Assembly (NCBI GenBank): GCA_016715885.1
Contig: JADJXL010000001.1
Coordinates: forward strand, 514,001-578,000
Reading direction: 5' to 3'
Origin: Polyangiaceae bacterium
GTDB taxonomy: Bacteria > Myxococcota_A > Polyangia > Polyangiales > Polyangiaceae
DNA length: 64,000 bases
Position numbers and translations under genes: made by a program. The notes beneath the pieces are model-generated. The model had not been told where the DNA came from, searched no databases, and saw only the letters and a program-made list of their open reading frames with translations. Of the stretch, positions 52,240-61,153 are shown one piece after another (the first letter of the stretch is position 1; every line of letters starts with the position of its first letter).

Positions 52240-53220
52240 ATGTTCTGGCGACGCAAGAAAACTGCTGCTGCTCCGCCGCAGATCGGCTGTTTTGGAAAGC
52301 TCCCGGCGACGGGAGATTTCATTCGGTTCAACGCGGGCGGCGATGAACTAGCGGCCTTCGATCGATGGCTCGGAGGCGCGCTCGACTTCTCGCGTCGATC
52401 GCTCGGCCAAACGTTCGAACAAGCGTACCAACCTGCGGTTGGTCTCTTCATCTTTCACGGCGAAGGGGCGAAAGCGGATGAGCCGCCCACGCGTGGAATG
52501 GTGGGCGCATGGGCCGCAAGTGGAGACAATGCGGGTCGCACGTACCCGATGGTCGTTTTCGCTTCGTACGATTACGGGCAGCTCGTCTCGGCAGGCGCAT
52601 CGCTGCCGATTGCTCTTTGGTCGTTGCTTGCGTCCTCGTACGAACTCGTGACGGGTGGTCGTACGCTTCCAGTCGACGCGTTTGTCGATCGCGTTTCGCG
52701 CATCGTGCCTCCATCGCTCGAAGATGCCGAAGCAGCGGGCGCGGGATATCGCGCGTGGCTGACGACGCAAACGATGAAGGCGCTTTGGGAGACGGGATTC
52801 GGCTCGGATGCGAGTCGCTTTTGGGCGCTGCACAATGTCTACGCGTCCGTCGAACCGTTCCGCGGGCAAGAGTATCCGAAGACTGGCTTGTGCGTGCGTT
52901 TGCCGCTCGGCGCGGGCGATGCGTATGCGGCTGCGGTGTGGATGGACATGACGCTGCGGCTCGCGCGTTGGAAGAACACGTTGCTCAATGCGTTCTGGGT
53001 TCCGCAGCAGACGATGCTGCTTCATTTCGGTCCGCCCCACGTGGCGACGTTTCGCGAGCTCATCGCTCCGACGGGAGCCGCTGATCACGTCGTCGAGCTT
53101 TGCAGGCCGCCGACCGAGGATGAACCGACGTCTCGTCGTGGGCTCGGCCCGCAGCTCGATGCGCTCGTTGCGCGTTCCGAACTTTCCATTTCGAGTTTCC
53201 TCGAAGGTTTGAGCTCATAA
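52240..53220 (+). CDS. tagF: T6SS accessory protein TagF
   Basis: This encodes 326 residues. The N-terminal domain starts with IGCFGKLPATGDFIRFN, the TagF signature. GMVGAWAASGDNAGRTYPMVVFAS and WRxTLLNAFWVP-like segments (WKNTLLNAFWVPQQ) follow. TagF represses T6SS assembly after translation, partly through FHA proteins, in Pseudomonas and Agrobacterium. It is not fused to a PppA phosphatase domain. The start is a GTG/ATG pair at 52237/52240. The gap of about 130 bases after tssM contains nothing clear. Confidence 0.9.
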   Translation: MFWRRKKTAAAPPQIGCFGKLPATGDFIRFNAGGDELAAFDRWLGGALDFSRRSLGQTFEQAYQPAVGLFIFHGEGAKADEPPTRGMVGAWAASGDNAGRTYPMVVFASYDYGQLVSAGASLPIALWSLLASSYELVTGGRTLPVDAFVDRVSRIVPPSLEDAEAAGAGYRAWLTTQTMKALWETGFGSDASRFWALHNVYASVEPFRGQEYPKTGLCVRLPLGAGDAYAAAVWMDMTLRLARWKNTLLNAFWVPQQTMLLHFGPPHVATFRELIAPTGAADHVVELCRPPTEDEPTSRRGLGPQLDALVARSELSISSFLEGLSS

Positions 53221-53319
53221 TATTTTTCGCAAACACGATTCATGCTGCGTCGTTCGTCAGGATGAACGATACGCGGCGGCTTTCTCGTGCGTGGCGACGA
53301 AAGGGTAGGGTAGCGAGTC

Positions 53320-55023
53320 ATGGCAGTGACTGATGCGTTGGATGCTGCGAAGAACAGAATCTCGGCGATGCTCGAACCCATCTCGGGAGGCGTCGGAGCG
53401 GATTGCACGTATGACGAGCTCTTCGAAGCGATCAAAGCCGAGATCGACAAGACGACGTCGATCGAGGGCGGCAAGATCGACTGGGGCAAAATTGTTTCGA
53501 ACGCGGAAGAGTTGCTGACGGACAAGACGAAGGATTTTCGTCTCGCGGTTTATTACGGCGCCGCCAAAGCGAACACGGATGGTCTCCTCGGCGCGCTCGA
53601 TGGACTGGTTCTCGTCAACGAGCTCAATACGGCGTTCTGGGACAAGATGTACCCGCCGATCAAGCGCCCGCGCACGCGCGGCAACTTGACGCAATGGTTC
53701 GGTGATCAGCTAACGGTTGCTGTTCAAAGCTTCACTCCGACCGCGAAGGATGCCGATCTCGTAGGCGCTGTCGAGAAGGCGAGTCGCGAGCTCGATGGGG
53801 AGCTTCGGGACAAACTCGGCGATGCATACGGTGGACTCGGCAGCTTGCGAGACAGTTGTCGCAGGCTCGTCGCGAGTGTTCCGAAGGAAGCGCCTCCGCC
53901 GCCCCCACCGCCGCCCCCACCGCCTCCGCCGCCGCCCCCACCTCCGCCGCCGCCCCCTCCGCCAGCGGCTGCATATGCACCACCGCCGCCCCCGCCTCCG
54001 CGGTTTGTCGCGGCACCTGCGCCTGTGGAGGCGCCGCCCGTGGATGCAGCGGTGGTTGCGGTACCTGACGGCACGGCGATCACCGATGCGGAGTCTGCGA
54101 ATGCAGTGCTCGAACAAGTCAGCACGCTGCTCCTGCGAGCTGGTGAAGCGTTGCGTTTGGCGGATCCATCGAGCGCGTTTGCGTATCGCATTGCGCGCAT
54201 GGGTCTGTGGCTCTTCATGCAGCAGGATCCGCCCGCGGAGAACGGACAAACCTACCTTCCGTCACCGCCCGATCACGTGCGGAGTGCTTTCGATGGCATG
54301 GCGGAAGCTGGCAACTGGGACGGCATCCTCGCGTCGCTCGACGAGGTCGTTTCCGAGCATCGCTTCTGGCTCGATCCGCACAGGCATGCATCGAATGCGC
54401 TCGAGAACCTCGGGTATGCCGATGCGAAGCTTGCGCATCTGCTCGAGGTCGCGCTGCTTCTGCGGCGCGCGCCTGGGCTCGTGGACTTCACGTTCAACGA
54501 TGGCACTGCGCTCGCTGACGAACAGACGAAGGCGTGGATCGACGCCGAGGTTCGTCCGGTACTCGGTGCGGGTGGAGCGCCTTCGGGTGGTGGTGCGGGT
54601 GGAGCTCCTGGTGGCAAAGGTTTCCGCGCGCTCGACAAAGCGATGTCGGAAGCTCGTGCGTTCATCGAAGCGCAAGAGCCGTTGAGTGCGATCCAAGCGG
54701 TGACCAAAGTTGCGGCTCAAGCGATCACGCCGGTCGACAAGTTCCGCAGCAAGCTCGGCATCGCGAAGATCTGCTTGGAAATCGGACAGCTTGCGATTGC
54801 GCGTGCGCAGCTCGACGGTCTCGAGCGCATGGCGAAGCAGCATCGCCTCGACGAGTGGGATCCGGAGCTTTGCGGCGAGCTTTATGGAGCGCTTTATCAA
54901 GCGATCCGCGGTCTCAATCAGGGCTACGAAGTGACCGACGAGCAACGCAAGCGAGAAGCAGAAGTCTTCGAACGACTCTGTGAGCTCGACGCTGCAGCAG
55001 CGTTCCGCATCTCGAATTCCTGA
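53320..55023 (+). CDS. tssA: T6SS cap/baseplate protein TssA with polyproline run
   Basis: This encodes 567 residues. Residues about 25-115 form the ImpA-type N-domain (DAAKNRISAMLEPISGGVGADC, YYGAAKANTDGLLGALDGL, FWDKMYPPIKRPRTRGN). A linker with 24 consecutive prolines begins near residue 191 and is followed by a second Pro-rich run. The remainder is the helical VasJ-like C-terminal domain (PENGQTYLPSPP, AKICLEIGQLAIARAQLDGLERMAKQHRLDEWDP). TssA recruits baseplate and primes sheath growth. The polyproline stretch would stall ribosomes without EF-P and may form a rigid PPII rod. Confidence 0.92.
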   Translation: MAVTDALDAAKNRISAMLEPISGGVGADCTYDELFEAIKAEIDKTTSIEGGKIDWGKIVSNAEELLTDKTKDFRLAVYYGAAKANTDGLLGALDGLVLVNELNTAFWDKMYPPIKRPRTRGNLTQWFGDQLTVAVQSFTPTAKDADLVGAVEKASRELDGELRDKLGDAYGGLGSLRDSCRRLVASVPKEAPPPPPPPPPPPPPPPPPPPPPPPPAAAYAPPPPPPPRFVAAPAPVEAPPVDAAVVAVPDGTAITDAESANAVLEQVSTLLLRAGEALRLADPSSAFAYRIARMGLWLFMQQDPPAENGQTYLPSPPDHVRSAFDGMAEAGNWDGILASLDEVVSEHRFWLDPHRHASNALENLGYADAKLAHLLEVALLLRRAPGLVDFTFNDGTALADEQTKAWIDAEVRPVLGAGGAPSGGGAGGAPGGKGFRALDKAMSEARAFIEAQEPLSAIQAVTKVAAQAITPVDKFRSKLGIAKICLEIGQLAIARAQLDGLERMAKQHRLDEWDPELCGELYGALYQAIRGLNQGYEVTDEQRKREAEVFERLCELDAAAAFRISNS

Positions 55024-55232
55024 GCGCATGTCGAGCGCTTTGAGGCGTCGTGAAGAAACGGCTCACGACCCAAAAGAAACAATGGACGAACGACGTGCAC
55101 TTTGAGGTATGCTCGGCCCGCTCGTGAGGTGAGCCCCGACCTCGCGGGATCCACGGAAATTGACGTAGAGCGGCTCGGTTGGCCGTTCGGAGCACGTAGC
55201 TTCCAAGCGTAAGGGGAAAGGAGCCTTCCGCG

Positions 55233-55727
55233 ATGAAAGAAGGATCAGTCGCGCCGAAAGAACGCGTCAACATCACGTACAAGCCAGCGACGGGGAATGC
55301 GAAGGAAGACGTCGAGCTCCCGCTGAAGATGCTGATGCTTGGCGACTACACGATGCGGCCGGACCCGACGCCGCTCGAGGATCGCAAGCCGATCAATGTC
55401 GACAAGGACAACTTCCAGAAGGTCATGTCGGAGCAGAAGCTGTCGCTCTCCATGACCGTCAAGGATCGTTTGTCCGAGCAAGAGGACAACGAGCTGAACG
55501 TGAACCTGAAGTTCCGCCGTTTGTCCGACATGGAGCCGGCGGCGATCGCAAATCAGGTGCCGGAGCTGAAGAAACTTCTCGAGCTGCGCGCAGCGCTCAC
55601 GGCCCTCAAGGGTCCGCTCGGCAACGAGAAGGCATTCCGCAACAAGATTCAGTCCATTCTCCAAGACCCTGCTTCGCGCAATCGCATCATCAACGAGCTT
55701 GGGTTGAAGAAGGACGGGGAGGAGTAA
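55233..55727 (+). CDS. tssB: T6SS sheath small subunit TssB (VipA)
   Basis: This encodes 164 residues. It opens with KERVNITYKPATGNAKEDVELPLKMLMLGDY and ends with the ELKKLLELRAALTALKGPLGNEKAFRNKIQ region that pairs with TssC and binds ClpV. The ATG follows AAAGGAG at good spacing. The 209-base leader after tssA (55024-55232) may hold a promoter; TTGACG at 55161 has no clear partner. It is 3 bases upstream of tssC. Confidence 0.95.
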   Translation: MKEGSVAPKERVNITYKPATGNAKEDVELPLKMLMLGDYTMRPDPTPLEDRKPINVDKDNFQKVMSEQKLSLSMTVKDRLSEQEDNELNVNLKFRRLSDMEPAAIANQVPELKKLLELRAALTALKGPLGNEKAFRNKIQSILQDPASRNRIINELGLKKDGEE

Positions 55728-55730
55728 ACC

Positions 55731-57212
55731 ATGGCCGACATGCAAAGGCAGGGCGCCGCGGGTGTTCAAACCCTCGAAGGCGGCAGCCTCCTCGACGAGA
55801 TCCTCGCCGAGACGAAGATGACGCCGGGGGACGAAGGTTACGAAGTCGCCAAGAAGGGCGTGCAGGCGTTCATCGCCGAGCTCATCGCACCGAAGCGCGA
55901 AGGTGAAAAGGTCGACAAGGCTCTCGTCGATGCGCTCATCGCAGAGATCGACGCGAAATTGTCCCGACAAATCGACGAGATCCTCCATCACCCCACGTTC
56001 CAAAAGCTCGAGAGCGCGTGGCGTGGTTTGAAGTTCGTCGTCGACCGGACCGACTTCCGCGAGAACGTCAAGCTCGAGCTCTACAACTGCTCGAAGGAAG
56101 ACCTCCTCGCCGACTTCGAAGACGCTCCGGAAGTTCCGAAGAGCGGTCTTTACAAGGTCGTGTACTCGGCCGAGTTCGGTCAGTTCGGTGGTCGTCCGTA
56201 TGGCGCGATCATCGCGAACTACGAGTTCGGACCTGGCCCGCAAGACATCATGTTGCTGCAGAAGTGCGCGGCCGTTGCGACGATGTCGCACGCTCCGTTC
56301 ATCGCAGCGGCAGGTCCGCAATTCTTTGGGCTCAAAGATTATTTGAACCTGCCCAACCTGAAGGACCTGAAGGCGCTTTTCGAAGGCCCGCAGTACACGA
56401 AGTACAACGCGTTCCGCGAGACGGAAGACTCGCGTTACGTCGGCCTCGTGATGCCGCGCTTCCTCCTCCGTCTCCCGTACGGCGCGAACACCGTGCCCGT
56501 GAAGGAGTTCAACTACGAGGAGAACGTCATCGGCCAGCACGAAGCGTACTGCTGGGGCAATGCGGTCTACGCCATGGCGACGCGCCTCGCCGATAGCTTC
56601 GCGAAATATCGTTGGTGCCCAAACATCATCGGTCCGCAAGCTGGTGGTTCGGTCGAGAATCTCCCGCTGCATCAGTACGAAGCGATGGGCGAGATTCAGA
56701 CGAAGATCCCCACCGAGATCATGCTCACGGAGCGCCGCGAGTACGAATTGTCCGAGGAGGGCTTCATTGGCCTGACGTACCGCAAGGATTCGGACAACGC
56801 GTGTTTCTTCTCGGCGAACAGCGTGCAGAAGCCGAAGTACTTCGGCCAGAGCGAAGAAGGCCGCGCGGCCGAGCTCAACTACCGCTTGGGCACGCAGCTT
56901 CCGTACATGTTCATCATGTGCCGCATCGCGCACTACCTGAAGGTTTTGCAGCGCGAGCAGATTGGTACGTGGAAGGAACGTGCGGATCTCGAGAAGGAGC
57001 TGAACGACTGGATCAGCCAATACGTTGCTGATCAGGACGTTGTCTCGGCGAGCATTCGTGGGCGTCGTCCGCTTCGCAAGGCGCGGATCATCGTCACCGA
57101 GGTCGAGGGCAACGCGGGTTGGTACAAGGTCGACATGCAGGTGCGCCCGCACTTCAAGTACATGGGCGCGTTCTTCACGTTGAGCCTCGTCGGCAAGCTC
57201 GACAAAGAATAA
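55731..57212 (+). CDS. tssC: T6SS sheath large subunit TssC (VipB)
   Basis: This encodes 493 residues, the expected length. Sequence such as LESAWRGLKFVVDRTDFRENVKLELYNCSKEDLLADFE, YKVVYSAEFGQFGGRPYGAIIANYEFGP and the C-terminal FKYMGAFFTLSLVGKLDKE is characteristic of TssC/VipB. With TssB it forms the contractile sheath that fires the tube. It ends the recognised T6SS block and is followed by a terminator. Confidence 0.96.
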   Translation: MADMQRQGAAGVQTLEGGSLLDEILAETKMTPGDEGYEVAKKGVQAFIAELIAPKREGEKVDKALVDALIAEIDAKLSRQIDEILHHPTFQKLESAWRGLKFVVDRTDFRENVKLELYNCSKEDLLADFEDAPEVPKSGLYKVVYSAEFGQFGGRPYGAIIANYEFGPGPQDIMLLQKCAAVATMSHAPFIAAAGPQFFGLKDYLNLPNLKDLKALFEGPQYTKYNAFRETEDSRYVGLVMPRFLLRLPYGANTVPVKEFNYEENVIGQHEAYCWGNAVYAMATRLADSFAKYRWCPNIIGPQAGGSVENLPLHQYEAMGEIQTKIPTEIMLTERREYELSEEGFIGLTYRKDSDNACFFSANSVQKPKYFGQSEEGRAAELNYRLGTQLPYMFIMCRIAHYLKVLQREQIGTWKERADLEKELNDWISQYVADQDVVSASIRGRRPLRKARIIVTEVEGNAGWYKVDMQVRPHFKYMGAFFTLSLVGKLDKE

Positions 57213-57237
57213 TCCCTTTACGGGACGAACCAATACG

Positions 57238-57272
57238 AGGCCGGTGGTCGAAAGATCGCCGGCCTTGGTGTT
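57238..57272 (+). terminator. Intrinsic terminator after tssC
   Basis: AGGCCGG (57238-57244) and CCGGCCT (57259-57265) pair, extended by inner GGTC/GATC around a GAAA tetraloop. A T-rich stretch, TGGTGTTTT, follows. Confidence 0.75.
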
Positions 57273-57399
57273 TTGTGGTCAAAGGATTAAGCGATACGGT
57301 CCGATGCGGGGGCAAACCTGTCCCGGAAAAACTGTACTTTCTTTTAAGATTGGCGCGACGAACTGCGCTTGATCAATGCACGCTTGGCGGGGCGCTTTG

Positions 57400-57909
57400 A
57401 TGTCGAGAAATGGAAAGCTTGCAACGCTGCTGCTCGTCGTGGCGCTTCTAGGTCTGGGAGCAGGTGCTCTTCTCATTACGTTCACGCCTTTGGGCATTAC
57501 GGCGCGTCAGAATCCCGGGTTTTTTCATCGCAAGCACTTCGAAGCGGTCGTGGCTCGGGTGCGGTCGATGGCGCCCGCGCCGGGACAGGAGGCTCGTTTT
57601 CGGCTGGATGATCCATCCGAGCCTACGTCCCTGCGATTCGTTGCCCCAGCGGAGGAGTTTGCCCGTGGTGCGGGGAGCGGCACCGTGTGGGCCGCGGTCA
57701 CGCCCGATGGCAAATTGAAAGTCGTCATTGAAACGCGAGATCTCGGGCATGCTGGCGAATACGGGTTCGCCTATTCCGACGTGCCTCTATCCCCGCAGCC
57801 GTTCGGTGGTGCATGGTCCACGATTGACGTACCCGGGCATATCAACCTCGTGAAGCCCGATATGAACATCGATGAGCATTGGTGGAAAGTGCTGTACAAT
57901 CTTGATTGA
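57400..57909 (+). CDS. Small membrane-anchored or secreted protein, function unknown
   Basis: This encodes 169 residues. An N-terminal hydrophobic segment (LATLLLVVALLGLGAGALLITF) forms a signal anchor or uncleaved signal. The rest has strands around PSEPTSLRFVAPAEEFARGAGSGTVWAAVTPDGKLKVVIETRDLGHAGEYGFAYSD and ends in HWWKVLYNLD. ATG 57400 is preferred; ATG 57376 is eight codons upstream. The protein is not recognisable as a T6SS component. It is the first gene after the tssC terminator and convergent with the papain-fold lipoprotein gene at 57930. Confidence 0.65.
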   Translation: MSRNGKLATLLLVVALLGLGAGALLITFTPLGITARQNPGFFHRKHFEAVVARVRSMAPAPGQEARFRLDDPSEPTSLRFVAPAEEFARGAGSGTVWAAVTPDGKLKVVIETRDLGHAGEYGFAYSDVPLSPQPFGGAWSTIDVPGHINLVKPDMNIDEHWWKVLYNLD

Positions 57910-57929
57910 TGTACGCTTTACGAAATACA

Positions 57930-58562
57930 TCAATCGCGTTCCCCTGAATCCCAAACGATGTTGCCCCAGAGATACATATGGGACGGCAATAGAACCTTCG
58001 GCAGGTGGTCCTTCTCCGTTTGATGCGCGCGATAAACGTGCACGGCGAGCTCGCTGCAAAAGAACCGATCCTCGTCCGATAGCCCGATAGCCCCCGTCCA
58101 ATCGTATTTCTTGCCGACGAGCGTGTCGGCCTCCACCGCAGCAGCCTTCCCGCGCTCCTCGGTCCACCATTTTGGCTGAATGATCAAAAGACGGTGCGCG
58201 TGATCGACGAAATGCTCGAGCGTGTTTCGCACGACGCCGTCGGCCAGGCTCTCGATGACACGGTCGCGCTCGATGTCGAGCAATGCCGCGTGGCTCAAAG
58301 GCGTGTTCGTCGCCATCACCACGAAATTGTCCCCGTCCTTGTAGCCGCGGATGACGAGCCAATGCCCGGGCTTGCCCAATTCGCGCACCTTCGCGAGCCA
58401 AGCCTTCGTCTGCTCGGTCCGGATCTCCGGCGGTGGCGGCTTCACGATAGGGCGCGCACCATAATACTGTCTGCTGCTGCCGCCGCAGCCGGCGACGAGG
58501 GCAGATAAACACAAAAAGACGATAGCAAGATGGGGGAAACGCACGTCACTCTTCGGTCGCAT
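57930..58562 (-). CDS. Permuted papain-fold (YiiX/NlpC-P60-like) lipoprotein
   Basis: This encodes 210 residues. ATG 58562 opens a signal peptide with lipobox (LVAGC). The mature domain shows the permuted NlpC/P60 order: a catalytic His in TPLSHAALLDIERDRVIES (SHAAL), and later the Cys in RFFCSELAVHVYRAH, with GKKYDWTGAIGL between. YiiX-type enzymes are thought to cleave amide bonds in lipids or peptides; substrates are largely unknown. Because it is lipid-anchored and beside a T6SS, a cell-wall or lipid amidase role is possible but unproven. The upstream region is shared with the LamG gene. Confidence 0.82.
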   Translation of the reverse strand: MRPKSDVRFPHLAIVFLCLSALVAGCGGSSRQYYGARPIVKPPPPEIRTEQTKAWLAKVRELGKPGHWLVIRGYKDGDNFVVMATNTPLSHAALLDIERDRVIESLADGVVRNTLEHFVDHAHRLLIIQPKWWTEERGKAAAVEADTLVGKKYDWTGAIGLSDEDRFFCSELAVHVYRAHQTEKDHLPKVLLPSHMYLWGNIVWDSGERD

Positions 58563-59027
58563 GTAGCTTGCCTCGGCACAAGGATTGTCGTGTACGTCGT
58601 CGTTGGAGACTCGCACGCGAGCACACGATACATACGAAACGCAAAGAAGTCCATTCCCCGCATCTTTTCTTGGTGAGCGAGAGGATCGGGGTCGTCGTTG
58701 CCCAAAGACGGCGGCGTATTTCACCTGTGCGCACAACGTCGAGCTCGTGCGCACAAACGTTGACGGGTCGAGGTTCGGGCCCCCCAAAACCCCCGTATCT
58801 ATCTTGAAACGAATGGCACGACGCTCGATGGCATGCGTGTTGCTGTACGTCTTGCCCGCCATAGCAAGGCAATTGGCTGCTTCATAAAAGCGATTCCGCG
58901 ACGAATCGAATGACGCGGCGGCGTTCTGGTGTGCCCCGTGTCGCGGCTTGCTCGAGATTCGTGCGTTTCGCTCGCAGCCCATGGCTTGTGTTTGAATTTA
59001 CCTGGCAACGCATCGAAAGGAACGACC
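58563..59027. other. Divergent intergenic region (papain-fold lipoprotein / LamG gene)
   Basis: This is about 465 bases between divergent genes. A strong match to a -24/-12 promoter lies at 58829-58844 reading toward the LamG gene. That leaves an untranslated leader of about 170 bases, in which no further structure was recognised. No open reading frame here looks coding. Confidence 0.5.
58829..58844 (+). promoter_or_regulatory. Candidate sigma-54 (-24/-12) promoter for the LamG-VWA genes
   Basis: TGGCATGCGTGTTGCT matches TGGCACG-N4-TTGCW at nearly all positions, with the invariant GG (58830-58831) and GC (58842-58843) exactly 10 bases apart. Transcription would start near 58856. An AAA+ regulator of the bacterial enhancer-binding type is encoded four kilobases downstream. 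This was found by eye; chance matches are possible. Confidence 0.5.
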
Positions 59028-61103
59028 ATGCATACGATCATCCCTCGCTTCGGATCCACCGCTCTCAGCCTCGCCAATAGCGCCTATGTCGATTGCGACA
59101 ACCCCACATCCCTCAATGGCCTGGCGTCTTATACCCTGGAGGCATGGGTCATTCCGTCGAACCTCGCGGGCTTTCAGGCCGTCGTCGGTAAGGTAAACCT
59201 CAACGTTGCGGCTGAATACCAGCTCTATCTCAGTGATGGTTATGCGGTAGCATACATCAATACACCGCCGTATGTCATCATGGCGCCCGACCCGATCGAC
59301 ACGGACAAGTGGCACCATCTCGCGTGTACCTACGACGCCAATGCGCAACAGCTCGTGCTCTACGTCGACGGGGTGCCGGTGAAATCGGGGACGTTCGCGC
59401 CCGTATCTGCGCCGACGGCGGCGCCCGTTTACATCGGCGCTTCGTGCGCAATGAACACGCCGAATTGGTTTTTCCAAGGCCAGATCGGCCGCGTGCAGAT
59501 CTGGAACCGCGCCCGCTCGAAAGAAGAGATTCTCAACGATTCGGTGCAGGTCACGCCCGTGGCTCCGGTCGCCGACCCGCACCTGGCCGCGTACCTCGAC
59601 TTTTCGATGCTCCCGCCACGTGATCACTCGGGCAATCTGGTCCCCTTGACGTTCAAGAACGACGCGGGGCTGACGTTGTCGGTCCCCGGCGTACAGCTCG
59701 CGAATCAGGGGTATGTCGATTGCGGTGACGGCGCGGACCTCAATTTTCCGAATGGTGCGCCCTTTACCCTCGAGGGCTGGTTCCGCCCTGCAGGCGGCGC
59801 CGGAACGCTCGTCTCCAAGTGGCAGGCGGCGGGGCCTCAATATCGCGTCGTTTACACGTCCAATGGTCGCCTCCAGGCCTCCCGTGGCGCCGATACGATC
59901 GAAACGGCGCCAGGCCTCCTGCAAGACGGCGATTACCATCACTTCGGCTTCTCGTTCGACGACAAAACCCGCACGCTGGCGTTGTACGTCGACGGCAACC
60001 TTCAGGCCACGAAGTACGCGAGCACGAGCAATCCAGCAGCCAATACGGCCCATCTTCTCATTGGCGCAGGCACGACCTCGGGCACCGCGGGCGATTACTT
60101 CAATGGCGAGGTGCAGAATCTCCGCGTGTGGAACGTCGCGCTGGCGCAGGACGATCTGCGGCAGTGGATGTACAACGACCCGGTCACCGACCCGCACCTC
60201 GTCGCGGCATTCGATTTCTCGGTGACGCCGCCGGTCGACAACACGGATCAGCACACGGTTACGCTCATGGGCCCGGCGAGCATCGGCGTCGCATCGTTCC
60301 CGCTCGACATTTCGTCGCGCCTGGTGACCATCGGCCCGCCGAATTCGTTCAATGCCAATTATTTCTCGCAGCAGGTCGAGACGTTCGATGCACCGCCGCC
60401 GCCCGTCGATGTCGCACAGGGGCAGCCGCGGATCGAGCCGTTCACGCCGGAGTTCCAGGAGAAGATCTGGAAAGATTTCATTACGGCTCACCCGCCAAAG
60501 GATGCCGAGACGGAAGCGGCGCTGCGTTCCGCGTTCGAGAGCGAATACCGTCGTGCGGAAGAAATGATGCAGGCGGACCCGCGCCTCGGTCGGGTGATCA
60601 CGCGTGTCGAGGAGGGCGGCATGGTGCGGCTGATCCATCACGGCGTGCATGGCGACGTGGTGATTTACGAGGGTGCGGCGGGCGCGGTGTCCGATTGTAC
60701 GCTGTGGTGGATCAGTTTCATCTGGCAGCTCACGATTGGCTTTCTCCAGGCGCTCGGGCTCTTGCCCCCCATGGGAAATATCTCGAGTCGCGTATACAAC
60801 CTGCTGATCAAAAACTCGGCAGTGGTGGCCGCAATGGGTTCGGTGGTGGGTAAAGCCATTTCGTCAACGGTCGCCCTTGGCGTGATGTGGGTGGTCTGGA
60901 AGCAAGGCCTGATGTGGCCGCTCATCAAGCTCGCGCTGACGTCGGCGGGGTGGTGGACGCTTGCTTGGGTTCTCAAAAAGGCCATTGCTTGCGTCACCGG
61001 TTTGGAGGCAGCGGAATTGCTCGCCGGATTCATCGTGTGGGCGGCGCAGCTCACGCGGCTGTCGCTGCAATATCCGGGATCCTGTGGCGCGAAAGCGGCG
61101 TGA
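59028..61103 (+). CDS. Two-LamG-domain protein with hydrophobic C-terminus
   Basis: This encodes 691 residues. ATG 59028 follows AAAGGAACGACC. Two LamG/concanavalin-like domains (about 5-175 and 205-390) show the usual features: YTLEAWVIPSN, DTDKWHHLACTYDANAQQLVLYVDGV and FQGQIGRVQIWNRARS in the first; FTLEGWFRPAG, DGDYHHFGFSF and FNGEVQNLRVWNVAL in the second. A Pro-rich hinge (PPPPVD near 455) and a charged helical segment follow. The last 140 residues hold about four hydrophobic helices, such as LWWISFIWQLTIGFLQALGL and MWPLIKLALTSAGWWTLAW. There is no N-terminal signal peptide, so an unusual export or insertion route is implied. Confidence 0.8.
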   Translation: MHTIIPRFGSTALSLANSAYVDCDNPTSLNGLASYTLEAWVIPSNLAGFQAVVGKVNLNVAAEYQLYLSDGYAVAYINTPPYVIMAPDPIDTDKWHHLACTYDANAQQLVLYVDGVPVKSGTFAPVSAPTAAPVYIGASCAMNTPNWFFQGQIGRVQIWNRARSKEEILNDSVQVTPVAPVADPHLAAYLDFSMLPPRDHSGNLVPLTFKNDAGLTLSVPGVQLANQGYVDCGDGADLNFPNGAPFTLEGWFRPAGGAGTLVSKWQAAGPQYRVVYTSNGRLQASRGADTIETAPGLLQDGDYHHFGFSFDDKTRTLALYVDGNLQATKYASTSNPAANTAHLLIGAGTTSGTAGDYFNGEVQNLRVWNVALAQDDLRQWMYNDPVTDPHLVAAFDFSVTPPVDNTDQHTVTLMGPASIGVASFPLDISSRLVTIGPPNSFNANYFSQQVETFDAPPPPVDVAQGQPRIEPFTPEFQEKIWKDFITAHPPKDAETEAALRSAFESEYRRAEEMMQADPRLGRVITRVEEGGMVRLIHHGVHGDVVIYEGAAGAVSDCTLWWISFIWQLTIGFLQALGLLPPMGNISSRVYNLLIKNSAVVAAMGSVVGKAISSTVALGVMWVVWKQGLMWPLIKLALTSAGWWTLAWVLKKAIACVTGLEAAELLAGFIVWAAQLTRLSLQYPGSCGAKAA

Positions 61104-61153
61104 ACGCGGGGCATGTTCACTGAAACTCGAAATTCGACTTGGAGGGCAATACC

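Noticed and set aside
55245..57233. 662-codon open frame antisense to tssB and tssC
   Set aside because: Both sense genes are unmistakable; the antisense frame is a by-product of high GC at third positions.
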